Source: Limanda limanda (taxonomy: Eukaryota; Chordata; Actinopteri; Pleuronectiformes; Pleuronectidae). Taken from it: DNA of 64,000 nt. This document shows, one piece after another, positions 10,775-25,106 of the stretch. The stretch lies in assembly GCF_963576545.1 (NCBI RefSeq), contig NW_026870394.1, forward strand, positions 496,001 through 560,000, given 5' to 3'. The notes under the pieces are model-generated. The model was not told where the DNA came from. It made no database searches and saw only the letters and a list, made by a program, of their open reading frames with translations. The position numbers and the translations under genes were made by a program. The stretch's first letter is position 1. Every line of letters begins with the position of its first letter.

Positions 10775-13700
10775 CCGACCTTCACAAAAAAAGTTATTCA
10801 AGAATATCTCTTTCTCCTATGTGCTTTCATCCCTAACCCTAACCCTAACCCTTCCGAAAGTCGGAGAAGCTCAAGGATGGTACTGATCGATGCGCGCTAC
10901 CCCATTTAGTGGGGGTAGAGCCTACTTGCAAGTCTCTCCGACCTTCACAAAAAAAGTTATTCAAGAATATCTCTTTCTCCTATGTGCTTTCATCCCTAAC
11001 CCTAACCCTAACCCTTCCGAAAGTCGGAGAAGCTCAAGGATGGTACCGATCGATGCGCGCTACCCCATTTAGTGGGGGTAGAGCCTACTTGCAAGTCTCT
11101 CCGACCTTCACAAAAAAAGTTATTCAAGAATATCTCTTTCTCCTATGTGCTTTCATCCCTAACCCTAACCCTAACCCTTCCGAAAGTCGGAGAAGCTCAA
11201 GGATGGTACCGATCGATGCGCGCTACCCCATTTAGTGGGGGTAGAGCCTACTTGCAAGTCTCTCCGACCTTCACAAAAAAAGTTATTCAAGAATATCTCT
11301 TTCTCCTATGTGCTTTCATCCCTAACCCTAACCCTAACCCTTCCGAAAGTCGGAGAAGCTCAAGGATGGTACCGATCGATGCGTGCTACCCCATTTAGTG
11401 GGGGTAGAGCCTACTTGCAAGTCTCTCCGACCTTCACAAAAAAAGTTATTCAAGAATATCTCTTTCTCCTATGTGCTTTCATCCCTAACCCTAACCCTAA
11501 CCCTTCCGAAAGTCGGAGAAGCTCAAAGATGGTACCGATCGATGCGCGCTACCCCATTTAGTGGGGGTAGAGCCTACTTGCAAGTCTCTCCGACCTTCAC
11601 AAAAAAAGTTATTCAAGAATATCTCTTTCTCCTATGTGCTTTCATCCCTAACCCTAACCCTAACCCTTCCGAAAGTCGGAGAAGCTCAAGGATGGTACCG
11701 ATCGATGCGCGCTACCCCATTTAGTGGGGGTAGAGCCTACTTGCAAGTCTCTCCGACCTTCACAAAAAAAGTTATTCAAGAATATCTCTTTCTCCTATGT
11801 GCTTTCATCCCTAACCCTAACCCTAACCCTTCCGAAAGTCGGAGAAGCTCAAGGATGGTACTGATCGATGCGCGCAACCCCATTTAGTGGGGGTAGAGCC
11901 TACTTGCAAGTCTCTCCGACCTTCACAAAAAAAGTTATTCAAGAATATCTCCTCAGATTTGGGGGAATTTCGTCGGTCGACCTCTTCCGAAGGTCGTACA
12001 AGCTCGGGGATGGTACCAATCGATCCTCAGGATCCAAATTAGTCCAGATGCAACCACTTTCCAAGTCTCTCCGACCTTCACAAAAAAAGTTATTCAAGAA
12101 TATCTCTTTCTCCTATGTGCTTTCATCCCTAACCCTAACCCTAACCCTTCCGAAAGTCGGAGAAGCTCAAGGATGGTACCGATCGATGCGCGCTACCCCA
12201 TTTAGTGGGGGTAGAGCCTACTTGCAAGTCTCTCCGACCTTCACAAAAAAAGTTATTCAAGAATATCTCTTTCTCCTATGTGCTTTCATCCCTAACCCTA
12301 ACCCTAACCCTTCCGAAAGTCGGAGAAGCTCAAGGATGGTACTGATCGATGCGCGCAACCCCATTTAGTGGGGGTAGAGCCTACTTGCAAGTCTCTCCGA
12401 CCTTCACAAAAAAAGTTATTCAAGAATATCTCCTCAGATTTGGGGGAATTTCGTCGGTCGACCTCTTCCGAAGGTCGTACAAGCTCGGGGATGGTACCAA
12501 TCGATCCGCAGGACCCAAATTAGTCCAGATGCAACCACTTTCCAAGTCTCTCCGACCTTCACAAAAAAAGTTATTCAAGAATATCTCTTTCTCCTATGTG
12601 CTTTCATCCCTAACCCTAACCCTAACCCTTCCGAAAGTCGGAGAAGCTCAAGGATGGTACCGATCGATGCGCGCTACCCCATTTAGTGGGGGTAGAGCCT
12701 ACTTGCAAGTCTCTCCGACCTTCACAAAAAAAGTTATTCAAGAATATCTCTTTCTCCTATGTGCTTTCATCCCTAACCCTAACCCTAACCCTTCCGAAAG
12801 TCGGAGAAGCTCAAGGATGGTACCGATCGATGCGCGCTACCCCATTTAGTGGGGGTAGAGCCTATTTGCAAGTCTCTCCGACCTTCACAAAAAAAGTTAT
12901 TCAAGAATATCTCTTTCTCCTATGTGCTTTCATCCCTAACCCTAACCCTAACCCTTCCGAAAGTCGGAGAAGCTCAAGGATGGTACCGATCGATGCGCGC
13001 TACCCCATTTAGTGGGGGTAGAGCCTACTTGCAAGTCTCTCCGACCTTCACAAAAAAAGTTATTCAAGAATATCTCTTTCTCCTATGTGCTTTCATCCCT
13101 AACCCTAACCCTAACCCTTCCGAAAGTCGGAGAAGCTCAAAGATGGTACTGATCGATGCGCGCAACCCCATTTAGTGGGGGTAGAGCCTACTTGCAAGTC
13201 TCTCCGACCTTCACAAAAAAAGTTATTCAAGAATATCTCCTCAGATTTGGGGGAATTTCGTCGGTCGACCTCTTCCGAAGGTCGTACAAGCTCGGGGATG
13301 GTACCAATCGATCCGCAGGACCCAAATTAGTCCAGATGCAACCACTTTCCAAGTCTCTCCGACCTTCACAAAAAAAGTTATTCAAGAATATCTCTTTCTC
13401 CTATGTGCTTTCATCCCTAACCCTAACCCTAACCCTTCCGAAAGTCGGAGAAGCTCAAGGATGGTACCGATCGATGCGCGCTACCCCATTTAGTGGGGGT
13501 AGAGCCTACTTGCAAGTCTCTCCGACCTTCACAAAAAAAGTTATTCAAGAATATCTCTTTCTCCTATGTGCTTTCATCCCTAACCCTAACCCTAACCCTT
13601 CCGAAAGTCGGAGAAGCTCAAGGATGGTACCGATCGATGCGTGCTACCCCATTTAGTGGGGGTAGAGCCTACTTGCAAGTCTCTCCGACCTTCACAAAAA

Positions 13701-14980
13701 AAGTTATTCAAGAATATCTCTTTCTCCTATGTGCTTTCATCCCTAACCCTAACCCTAACCCTTCCGAAAGTCGGAGAAGCTCAAAGATGGTACCGATCGA
13801 TGCGCGCTACCCCATTTAGTGGGGGTAGAGCCTACTTGCAAGTCTCTCCGACCTTCACAAAAAAAGTTATTCAAGAATATCTCTTTCTCCTATGTGCTTT
13901 CATCCCTAACCCTAACCCTAACCCTTCCGAAAGTCGGAGAAGCTCAAGGATGGTACCGATCGATGCGCGCTACCCCATTTAGTGGGGGTAGAGCCTACTT
14001 GCAAGTCTCTCCGACCTTCACAAAAAAAGTTATTCAAGAATATCTCTTTCTCCTATGTGCTTTCATCCCTAACCCTAACCCTAACCCTTCCGAAAGTCGG
14101 AGAAGCTCAAGGATGGTACTGATCGATGCGCGCAACCCCATTTAGTGGGGGTAGAGCCTACTTGCAAGTCTCTCCGACCTTCACAAAAAAAGTTATTCAA
14201 GAATATCTCCTCAGATTTGGGGGAATTTCGTCGGTCGACCTCTTCCGAAGGTCGTACAAGCTCGGGGATGGTACCAATCGATCCGCAGGACCCAAATTAG
14301 TCCAGATGCAACCACTTTCCAAGTCTCTCCGACCTTCACAAAAAAAGTTATTCAAGAATATCTCTTTCTCCTATGTGCTTTCATCCCTAACCCTAACCCT
14401 AACCCTTCCGAAAGTCGGAGAAGCTCAAGGATGGTACCGATCGATGCGCGCTACCCCATTTAGTGGGGGTAGAGCCTACTTGCAAGTCTCTCCGACCTTC
14501 ACAAAAAAAGTTATTCAAGAATATCTCTTTCTCCTATGTGCTTTCATCCCTAACCCTAACCCTAACCCTTCCGAAAGTCGGAGAAGCTCAAGGATGGTAC
14601 CGATCGATGCGCGCTACCCCATTTAGTGGGGGTAGAGCCTATTTGCAAGTCTCTCCGACCTTCACAAAAAAAGTTATTCAAGAATATCTCTTTCTCCTAT
14701 GTGCTTTCATCCCTAACCCTAACCCTAACCCTTCCGAAAGTCGGAGAAGCTCAAGGATGGTACCGATCGATGCGCGCTACCCCATTTAGTGGGGGTAGAG
14801 CCTACTTGCAAGTCTCTCCGACCTTCACAAAAAAAGTTATTCAAGAATATCTCTTTCTCCTATGTGCTTTCATCCCTAACCCTAACCCTAACCCTTCCGA
14901 AAGTCGGAGAAGCTCAAGGATGGTACTGATCGATGCGCGCAACCCCATTTAGTGGGGGTAGAGCCTACTTGCAAGTCTCT
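10775..14980 (+). repeat. Mosaic section with GCGTGC/CAAAGATGG marker pairs
   Basis: Order: A7, B, A2, B, A4, B, A5, B, A4. Two adjacent-monomer marker pairs (GCGTGC then TCAAAGATGG) occur at 11264/11427 and 13522/13685; the same pair recurs at 18348 and 22531. TATTTGC monomers are at 12715 and 14492. The B at 11916 carries the rare BamHI-creating variant described separately. The segment beginning with the B at 13204 resembles the one beginning at 18030. Confidence 0.85.
11916..12070 (+). repeat. B monomer with BamHI-creating double variant
   Basis: CGATCCTCAGGATCC replaces CGATCCGCAGGACCC. The two substitutions make a perfect GATCCT/AGGATC inverted repeat around a single C and a GGATCC site. 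The only other copy is at 31865-32019, 19,949 bp away; both are followed by A2 then B. Confidence 0.92.
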
Positions 14981-17067
14981 CCGACCTTCACAAAAAAAGT
15001 TATTCAAGAATATCTCCTCAGATTTGGGGGAATTTCGTCGGTCGACCTCTTCCGAAGGTCGTACAAGCTCGGGGATGGTACCAATCGATCCGCAGGACCC
15101 AAATTAGTCCAGATGCAACCACTTTCCAAGTCTCTCCGACCTTCACAAAAAAAGTTATTCAAGAATATCTCTTTCTCCTATGTGCTTTCATCCCTAACCC
15201 TAACCCTAACCCTTCCGAAAGTCGGAGAAGCTCAAGGATGGTACCGATCGATGCGCGCTACCCCATTTAGTGGGGGTAGAGCCTACTTGCAAGTCTCTCC
15301 GACCTTCACAAAAAAAGTTATTCAAGAATATCTCTTTCTCCTATGTGCTTTCATCCCTAACCCTAACCCTAACCCTTCCGAAAGTCGGAGAAGCTCAAGG
15401 ATGGTACCGATCGATGCGCGCAACCCCATTTAGTGGGGGTAGAGCCTACTTGCAAGTCTCTCCGACCTTCACAAAAAAGGTTATTCAAGAATATCTCCTC
15501 AGATTTGGGGGAATTTCGTCGGTCGACCTCTTCCGAAGGTCGTACAAGCTCAGGGATGGTACCAATCGATCCGCAGGACCCAAATTAGTCCAGATGCAAC
15601 CACTTTCCAAGTCTCTCCGACCTTCACAAAAAAAGTTATTCAAGAATATCTCTTTCTCCTATGTGCTTTCATCCCTAACCCTAACCCTAACCCTTCCGAA
15701 AGTCGGAGAAGCTCAAGGATAGTACCGATCGATGCGCGCTACCCCATTTAGTGGGGGTAGAGCCTACTTGCAAGTCTCTCCGACCTTCACAAAAAAAGTT
15801 ATTCAAGAATATCTCTTTCTCCTATGTGCTTTCATCCCTAACCCTAACCCTAACCCTTCCGAAAGTCGGAGAAGCTCAAGGATGGTACCGATCGATGCGC
15901 GCAACCCCATTTAGTGGGGGTAGAGCCTACTTGCAAGTCTCTCCGACCTTCACAAAAAAGGTTATTCAAGAATATCTCCTCAGATTTGGGGGAATTTCGT
16001 CGGTCGACCTCTTCCGAAGGTCGTACAAGCTCGGGGATGGTACCAATCGATCCGCAGGACCCAAATTAGTCCAGATGCAACCACTTTCCAAGTCTCTCCG
16101 ACCTTCACAAAAAAAGTTATTCAAGAATATCTCTTTCTCCTATGTGCTTTCATCCCTAACCCTAACCCTAACCCTTCCGAAAGTCGGAGAAGCTCAAGGA
16201 TGGTACCGATCGATGCGCGCTACCCCATTTAGTGGGGGTAGAGCCTACTTGCAAGTCTCTCCGACCTTCACAAAAAAAGTTATTCAAGAATATCTCCTCA
16301 GATTTGGGGGAATTTCGTCGGTCGACCTCTTCCGAAGGTCGTACAAGCTCGGGGATGGTACCAATCGATCCGCAGGACCCAAATTAGTCCAGATGCAACC
16401 ACTTTCCAAGTCTCTCCGACCTTCACAAAAAAAGTTATTCAAGAATATCTCTTTCTCCTATGTGCTTTCATCCCTAACCCTAACCCTAACCCTTCCGAAA
16501 GTCGGAGAAGCTCAAGGATGGTACCGATCGATGCGCGCTACCCCATTTAGTGGGGGTAGAGCCTACTTGCAAGTCTCTCCGACCTTCACAAAAAAAGTTA
16601 TTCAAGAATATCTCTTTCTCCTATGTGCTTTCATCCCTAACCCTAACCCTAACCCTTCCGAAAGTCGGAGAAGCTCAAGGATGGTACCGATCGATGCGCG
16701 CTACCCCATTTAGTGGGGGTAGAGCCTACTTGCAAGTCTCTCCGACCTTCACAAAAAAAGTTATTCAAGAATATCTCTTTCTCCTATGTGCTTTCATCCC
16801 TAACCCTAACCCTAACCCTTCCGAAAGTCGGAGAAGCTCAAGGATGGTACCGATCGATGCGCGCAACCCCATTTAGTGGGGGTAGAGCCTACTTGCAAGT
16901 CTCTCCGACCTTCACAAAAAAGGTTATTCAAGAATATCTCTTTCTCCTATGTGCTTTCATCCCTAACCCTAACCCTAACCCTTCCGAAAGTCGGAGAAGC
17001 TCAAGGATGGTACTGATCGATGCGCGCAACCCCATTTAGTGGGGGTAGAGCCTACTTGCAAGTCTCT
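14981..17067 (+). repeat. 13-mer higher-order repeat, 2,087 bp (isolated left copy)
   Basis: Order: B, A2, B, A2, B, A, B, A4, the same as the units at 27.7-45.5 kb. The second and third B carry AAAAAAGG, and the second also has CTCAGGGA. Its last A (16905-17067) is an A body with the AAAAAAGG head otherwise seen in B, a hybrid monomer. The A at 15617-15779 has GGATAGTACC and so loses its KpnI site. Confidence 0.9.
16905..17067 (+). repeat. Hybrid A monomer with a B-type head marker
   Basis: The body is A, with telomere hexamers, GGTACT and GCAACC, but the head reads AAAAAAGGTT, a form otherwise seen only in B. It follows an A with GGTACC and GCAACC, the context that elsewhere precedes such B monomers. 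A crossover or conversion ending inside the shared head would produce it. Confidence 0.85.
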
Positions 17068-20000
17068 CCGACCTTCACAAAAAAAGTTATTCAAGAATAT
17101 CTCCTCAGATTTGGGGGAATTTCGTCGGTCGACCTCTTCCGAAGGTCGTACAAGCTCGGGGATGGTACCAATCGATCCGCAGGACCCAAATTAGTCCAGA
17201 TGCAACCACTTTCCAAGTCTCTCCGACCTTCACAAAAAAAGTTATTCAAGAATATCTCTTTCTCCTATGTGCTTTCATCCCTAACCCTAACCCTAACCCT
17301 TCCGAAAGTCGGAGAAGCTCAAGGATGGTACCGATCGATGCGCGCTACCCCATTTAGTGGGGGTAGAGCCTACTTGCAAGTCTTTCCGACCTTCACAAAA
17401 AAAGTTATTCAAGAATATCTCTTTCTCCTATGTGCTTTCATCCCTAACCCTAACCCTAACCCTTCCGAAAGTCGGAGAAGCTCAAGGATGGTACCGATCG
17501 ATGCGCGCAACCCCATTTAGTGGGGGTAGAGCCTACTTGCAAGTCTCTCCGACCTTCACAAAAAAGGTTATTCAAGAATATCTCCTCAGATTTGGGGGAA
17601 TTTCGTCGGTCGACCTCTTCCGAAGGTCGTACAAGCTCAGGGATGGTACCAATCGATCCGCAGGACCCAAATTAGTCCAGATGCAACCACTTTCCAAGTC
17701 TCTCCGACCTTCACAAAAAAAGTTATTCAAGAATATCTCTTTCTCCTATGTGCTTTCATCCCTAACCCTAACCCTAACCCTTCCGAAAGTCGGAGAAGCT
17801 CAAGGATGGTACCGATCGATGCGCGCTACCCCATTTAGTGGGGGTAGAGCCTACTTGCAAGTCTCTCCGACCTTCACAAAAAAAGTTATTCAAGAATATC
17901 TCTTTCTCCTATGTGCTTTCATCCCTAACCCTAACCCTAACCCTTCCGAAAGTCGGAGAAGCTCAAGGATGGTACTGATCGATGCGCGCAACCCCATTTA
18001 GTGGGGGTAGAGCCTACTTGCAAGTCTCTCCGACCTTCACAAAAAAAGTTATTCAAGAATATCTCCTCAGATTTGGGGGAATTTCGTCGGTCGACCTCTT
18101 CCGAAGGTCGTACAAGCTCGGGGATGGTACCAATCGATCCGCAGGACCCAAATTAGTCCAGATGCAACCACTTTCCAAGTCTCTCCGACCTTCACAAAAA
18201 AAGTTATTCAAGAATATCTCTTTCTCCTATGTGCTTTCATCCCTAACCCTAACCCTAACCCTTCCGAAAGTCGGAGAAGCTCAAGGATGGTACCGATCGA
18301 TGCGCGCTACCCCATTTAGTGGGGGTAGAGCCTACTTGCAAGTCTCTCCGACCTTCACAAAAAAAGTTATTCAAGAATATCTCTTTCTCCTATGTGCTTT
18401 CATCCCTAACCCTAACCCTAACCCTTCCGAAAGTCGGAGAAGCTCAAGGATGGTACCGATCGATGCGTGCTACCCCATTTAGTGGGGGTAGAGCCTACTT
18501 GCAAGTCTCTCCGACCTTCACAAAAAAAGTTATTCAAGAATATCTCTTTCTCCTATGTGCTTTCATCCCTAACCCTAACCCTAACCCTTCCGAAAGTCGG
18601 AGAAGCTCAAAGATGGTACCGATCGATGCGCGCTACCCCATTTAGTGGGGGTAGAGCCTACTTGCAAGTCTCTCCGACCTTCACAAAAAAAGTTATTCAA
18701 GAATATCTCTTTCTCCTATGTGCTTTCATCCCTAACCCTAACCCTAACCCTTCCGAAAGTCGGAGAAGCTCAAGGATGGTACCGATCGATGCGCGCTACC
18801 CCATTTAGTGGGGGTAGAGCCTACTTGCAAGTCTCTCCGACCTTCACAAAAAAAGTTATTCAAGAATATCTCTTTCTCCTATGTGCTTTCATCCCTAACC
18901 CTAACCCTAACCCTTCCGAAAGTCGGAGAAGCTCAAGGATGGTACTGATCGATGCGCGCAACCCCATTTAGTGGGGGTAGAGCCTACTTGCAAGTCTCTC
19001 CGACCTTCACAAAAAAAGTTATTCAAGAATATCTCCTCAGATTTGGGGGAATTTCGTCGGTCGACCTCTTCCGAAGGTCGTACAAGCTCGGGGATGGTAC
19101 CAATCGATCCGCAGGACCCAAATTAGTCCAGATGCAACCACTTTTCAAGTCTCTCCGACCTTCACAAAAAAAGTTATTCAAGAATATCTCTTTCTCCTAT
19201 GTGCTTTCATCCCTAACCCTAACCCTAACCCTTCCGAAAGTCGGAGAAGCTCAAGGATGGTACCGATCGATGCGCGCTACCCCATTTAGTGGGGGTAGAG
19301 CCTACTTGCAAGTCTCTCCGACCTTCACAAAAAAAGTTATTCAAGAATATCTCTTTCTCCTATGTGCTTTCATCCCTAACCCTAACCCTAACCCTTCCGA
19401 AAGTCGGAGAAGCTCAAGGATGGTACCGATCGATGCGCGCTACCCCATTTAGTGGGGGTAGAGCCTATTTGCAAGTCTCTCCGACCTTCACAAAAAAAGT
19501 TATTCAAGAATATCTCTTTCTCCTATGTGCTTTCATCCCTAACCCTAACCCTAACCCTTCCGAAAGTCGGAGAAGCTCAAGGATGGTACCGATCGATGCG
19601 CGCTACCCCATTTAGTGGGGGTAGAGCCTACTTGCAAGTCTCTCCGACCTTCACAAAAAAAGTTATTCAAGAATATCTCTTTCTCCTATGTGCTTTCATC
19701 CCTAACCCTAACCCTAACCCTTCCGAAAGTCGGAGAAGCTCAAGGATGGTACTGATCGATGCGCGCAACCCCATTTAGTGGGGGTAGAGCCTACTTGCAA
19801 GTCTCTCCGACCTTCACAAAAAAAGTTATTCAAGAATATCTCCTCAGATTTGGGGGAATTTCGTCGGTCGACCTCTTCCGAAGGTCGTACAAGCTCGGGG
19901 ATGGTACCAATCGATCCGCAGGACCCAAATTAGTCCAGATGCAACCACTTTCCAAGTCTCTCCGACCTTCACAAAAAAAGTTATTCAAGAATATCTCTTT

Positions 20001-23000
20001 CTCCTATGTGCTTTCATCCCTAACCCTAACCCTAACCCTTCCGAAAGTCGGAGAAGCTCAAGGATGGTACCGATCGATGCGCGCTACCCCATTTAGTGGG
20101 GGTAGAGCCTACTTGCAAGTCTCTCCGACCTTCACAAAAAAAGTTATTCAAGAATATCTCTTTCTCCTATGTGCTTTCATCCCTAACCCTAACCCTAACC
20201 CTTCCGAAAGTCGGAGAAGCTCAAGGATGGTACCGATCGATGCGCGCAACCCCATTTAGTGGGGGTAGAGCCTACTTGCAAGTCTCTCCGACCTTCACAA
20301 AAAAGGTTATTCAAGAATATCTCCTCAGATTTGGGGGAATTTCGTCGGTCGACCTCTTCCGAAGGTCGTACAAGCTCAGGGATGGTACCAATCGATCCGC
20401 AGGACCCAAATTAGTCCAGATGCAACCACTTTCCAAGTCTCTCCGACCTTCACAAAAAAAGTTATTCAAGAATATCTCTTTCTCCTATGTGCTTTCATCC
20501 CTAACCCTAACCCTAACCCTTCCGAAAGTCGGAGAAGCTCAAGGATGGTACCGATCGATGCGCGCTACCCCATTTAGTGGGGGTAGAGCCTACTTGCAAG
20601 TCTCTCCGACCTTCACAAAAAAAGTTATTCAAGAATATCTCTTTCTCCTATGTGCTTTCATCCCTAACCCTAACCCTAACCCTTCCGAAAGTCGGAGAAG
20701 CTCAAGGATGGTACCGATCGATGCGCGCAACCCCATTTAGTGGGGGTAGAGCCTACTTGCAAGTCTCTCCGACCTTCACAAAAAAGGTTATTCAAGAATA
20801 TCTCCTCAGATTTGGGGGAATTTCGTCGGTCGACCTCTTCCGAAGGTCGTACAAGCTCAGGGATTGGTACCAATCGATCCGCAGGACCCAAATTAGTCCA
20901 GATGCAACCACTTTCCAAGTCTCTCCGACCTTCACAAAAAAAGTTATTCAAGAATATCTCTTTCTCCTATGTGCTTTCATCCCTAACCCTAACCCTAACC
21001 CTTCCGAAAGTCGGAGAAGCTCAAGGATGGTACCGATCGATGCGCGCTACCCCATTTAGTGGGGGTAGAGCCTACTTGCAAGTCTCTCCGACCTTCACAA
21101 AAAAAGTTATTCAAGAATATCTCTTTCTCCTATGTGCTTTCATCCCTAACCCTAACCCTAACCCTTCCGAAAGTCGGAGAAGCTCAAGGATGGTACTGAT
21201 CGATGCGCGCAACCCCATTTAGTGGGGGTAGAGCCTACTTGCAAGTCTCTCCGACCTTCACAAAAAAAGTTATTCAAGAATATCTCCTCAGATTTGGGGG
21301 AATTTCGTCGGTCGACCTCTTCCGAAGGTCGTACAAGCTCGGGGATGGTACCAATCGATCCGCAGGACCCAAATTAGTCCAGATGCAACCACTTTCCAAG
21401 TCTCTCCGACCTTCACAAAAAAAGTTATTCAAGAATATCTCTTTCTCCTATGTGCTTTCATCCCTAACCCTAACCCTAACCCTTCCGAAAGTCGGAGAAG
21501 CTCAAGGATGGTACCGATCGATGCGCGCTACCCCATTTAGTGGGGGTAGAGCCTACTTGCAAGTCTTTCCGACCTTCACAAAAAAAGTTATTCAAGAATA
21601 TCTCTTTCTCCTATGTGCTTTCATCCCTAACCCTAACCCTAACCCTTCCGAAAGTCGGAGAAGCTCAAGGATGGTACCGATCGATGCGCGCAACCCCATT
21701 TAGTGGGGGTAGAGCCTACTTGCAAGTCTCTCCGACCTTCACAAAAAAGGTTATTCAAGAATATCTCCTCAGATTTGGGGGAATTTCGTCGGTCGACCTC
21801 TTCCGAAGGTCGTACAAGCTCAGGGATGGTACCAATCGATCCGCAGGACCCAAATTAGTCCAGATGCAACCACTTTCCAAGTCTCTCCGACCTTCACAAA
21901 AAAAGTTATTCAAGAATATCTCTTTCTCCTATGTGCTTTCATCCCTAACCCTAACCCTAACCCTTCCGAAAGTCGGAGAAGCTCAAGGATGGTACCGATC
22001 GATGCGCGCTACCCCATTTAGTGGGGGTAGAGCCTACTTGCAAGTCTCTCCGACCTTCACAAAAAAAGTTATTCAAGAATATCTCTTTCTCCTATGTGCT
22101 TTCATCCCTAACCCTAACCCTAACCCTTCCGAAAGTCGGAGAAGCTCAAGGATGGTACTGATCGATGCGCGCAACCCCATTTAGTGGGGGTAGAGCCTAC
22201 TTGCAAGTCTCTCCGACCTTCACAAAAAAAGTTATTCAAGAATATCTCCTCAGATTTGGGGGAATTTCGTCGGTCGACCTCTTCCGAAGGTCGTACAAGC
22301 TCGGGGATGGTACCAATCGATCCGCAGGACCCAAATTAGTCCAGATGCAACCACTTTCCAAGTCTCTCCGACCTTCACAAAAAAAGTTATTCAAGAATAT
22401 CTCTTTCTCCTATGTGCTTTCATCCCTAACCCTAACCCTAACCCTTCCGAAAGTCGGAGAAGCTCAAGGATGGTACCGATCGATGCGCGCTACCCCATTT
22501 AGTGGGGGTAGAGCCTACTTGCAAGTCTCTCCGACCTTCACAAAAAAAGTTATTCAAGAATATCTCTTTCTCCTATGTGCTTTCATCCCTAACCCTAACC
22601 CTAACCCTTCCGAAAGTCGGAGAAGCTCAAGGATGGTACCGATCGATGCGTGCTACCCCATTTAGTGGGGGTAGAGCCTACTTGCAAGTCTCTCCGACCT
22701 TCACAAAAAAAGTTATTCAAGAATATCTCTTTCTCCTATGTGCTTTCATCCCTAACCCTAACCCTAACCCTTCCGAAAGTCGGAGAAGCTCAAAGATGGT
22801 ACCGATCGATGCGCGCTACCCCATTTAGTGGGGGTAGAGCCTACTTGCAAGTCTCTCCGACCTTCACAAAAAAAGTTATTCAAGAATATCTCTTTCTCCT
22901 ATGTGCTTTCATCCCTAACCCTAACCCTAACCCTTCCGAAAGTCGGAGAAGCTCAAGGATGGTACCGATCGATGCGCGCTACCCCATTTAGTGGGGGTAG

Positions 23001-25106
23001 AGCCTACTTGCAAGTCTCTCCGACCTTCACAAAAAAAGTTATTCAAGAATATCTCTTTCTCCTATGTGCTTTCATCCCTAACCCTAACCCTAACCCTTCC
23101 GAAAGTCGGAGAAGCTCAAGGATGGTACTGATCGATGCGCGCAACCCCATTTAGTGGGGGTAGAGCCTACTTGCAAGTCTCTCCGACCTTCACAAAAAAA
23201 GTTATTCAAGAATATCTCCTCAGATTTGGGGGAATTTCGTCGGTCGACCTCTTCCGAAGGTCGTACAAGCTCGGGGATGGTACCAATCGATCCGCAGGAC
23301 CCAAATTAGTCCAGATGCAACCACTTTCCAAGTCTCTCCGACCTTCACAAAAAAAGTTATTCAAGAATATCTCTTTCTCCTATGTGCTTTCATCCCTAAC
23401 CCTAACCCTAACCCTTCCGAAAGTCGGAGAAGCTCAAGGATGGTACCGATCGATGCGCGCTACCCCATTTAGTGGGGGTAGAGCCTACTTGCAAGTCTCT
23501 CCGACCTTCACAAAAAAAGTTATTCAAGAATATCTCTTTCTCCTATGTGCTTTCATCCCTAACCCTAACCCTAACCCTTCCGAAAGTCGGAGAAGCTCAA
23601 GGATGGTACCGATCGATGCGCGCTACCCCATTTAGTGGGGGTAGAGCCTATTTGCAAGTCTCTCCGACCTTCACAAAAAAAGTTATTCAAGAATATCTCT
23701 TTCACCTATGTGCTTTCATCCCTAACCCTAACCCTAACCCTTCCGAAAGTCGGAGAAGCTCAAGGATGGTACCGATCGATGCGCGCTACCCCATTTAGTG
23801 GGGGTAGAGCCTACTTGCAAGTCTCTCCGACCTTCACAAAAAAAGTTATTCAAGAATATCTCTTTCTCCTATGTGCTTTCATCCCTAACCCTAACCCTAA
23901 CCCTTCCGAAAGTCGGAGAAGCTCAAGGATGGTACTGATCGATGCGCGCAACCCCATTTAGTGGGGGTAGAGCCTACTTGCAAGTCTCTCCGACCTTCAC
24001 AAAAAAAGTTATTCAAGAATATCTCCTCAGATTTGGGGGAATTTCGTCGGTCGACCTCTTCCGAAGGTCGTACAAGCTCGGGGATGGTACCAATCGATCC
24101 GCAGGACCCAAATTAGTCCAGATGCAACCACTTTCCAAGTCTCTCCGACCTTCACAAAAAAAGTTATTCAAGAATATCTCTTTCTCCTATGTGCTTTCAT
24201 CCCTAACCCTAACCCTAACCCTTCCGAAAGTCGGAGAAGCTCAAGGATGGTACCGATCGATGCGCGCTACCCCATTTAGTGGGGGTAGAGCCTACTTGCA
24301 AGTCTCTCCGACCTTCACAAAAAAAGTTATTCAAGAATATCTCTTTCTCCTATGTGCTTTCATCCCTAACCCTAACCCTAACCCTTCCGAAAGTCGGAGA
24401 AGCTCAAGGATGGTACCGATCGATGCGCGCAACCCCATTTAGTGGGGGTAGAGCCTACTTGCAAGTCTCTCCGACCTTCACAAAAAAGGTTATTCAAGAA
24501 TATCTCCTCAGATTTGGGGGAATTTCGTCGGTCGACCTCTTCCGAAGGTCGTACAAGCTCAGGGATGGTACCAATCGATCCGCAGGACCCAAATTAGTCC
24601 AGATGCAACCACTTTCCAAGTCTCTCCGACCTTCACAAAAAAAGTTATTCAAGAATATCTCTTTCTCCTATGTGCTTTCATCCCTAACCCTAACCCTAAC
24701 CCTTCCGAAAGTCGGAGAAGCTCAAGGATGGTACCGATCGATGCGCGCTACCCCATTTAGTGGGGGTAGAGCCTACTTGCAAGTCTCTCCGACCTTCACA
24801 AAAAAAGTTATTCAAGAATATCTCTTTCTCCTATGTGCTTTCATCCCTAACCCTAACCCTAACCCTTCCGAAAGTCGGAGAAGCTCAAGGATGGTACCGA
24901 TCGATGCGCGCAACCCCATTTAGTGGGGGTAGAGCCTACTTGCAAGTCTCTCCGACCTTCACAAAAAAGGTTATTCAAGAATATCTCCTCAGATTTGGGG
25001 GAATTTCGTCGGTCGACCTCTTCCGAAGGTCGTACAAGCTCGGGGATGGTACCAATCGATCCGCAGGACCCAAATTAGTCCAGATGCAACCACTTTCCAA
25101 GTCTCT
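17068..25106 (+). repeat. 4,183-bp (26-mer) higher-order duplication
   Basis: Copy 1 is 17068-21250 and copy 2 is 21251 to about 25106. Matching markers at a constant 4,183-bp offset: TCTTTCCG (monomers 17223 and 21406), CTCAGGGA B (17549 and 21732), GCGTGC (18348 and 22531), CAAAGATGG (18511 and 22694), TATTTGC (19318 and 23501), CTCAGGGA B (20288 and 24471). Private differences: copy 1 has TTTTCAAG in the B at 19000 and an extra T in the B at 20769; copy 2 has TTCACCTATG in the A at 23664. The copies part after about 25.1 kb. Confidence 0.92.
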
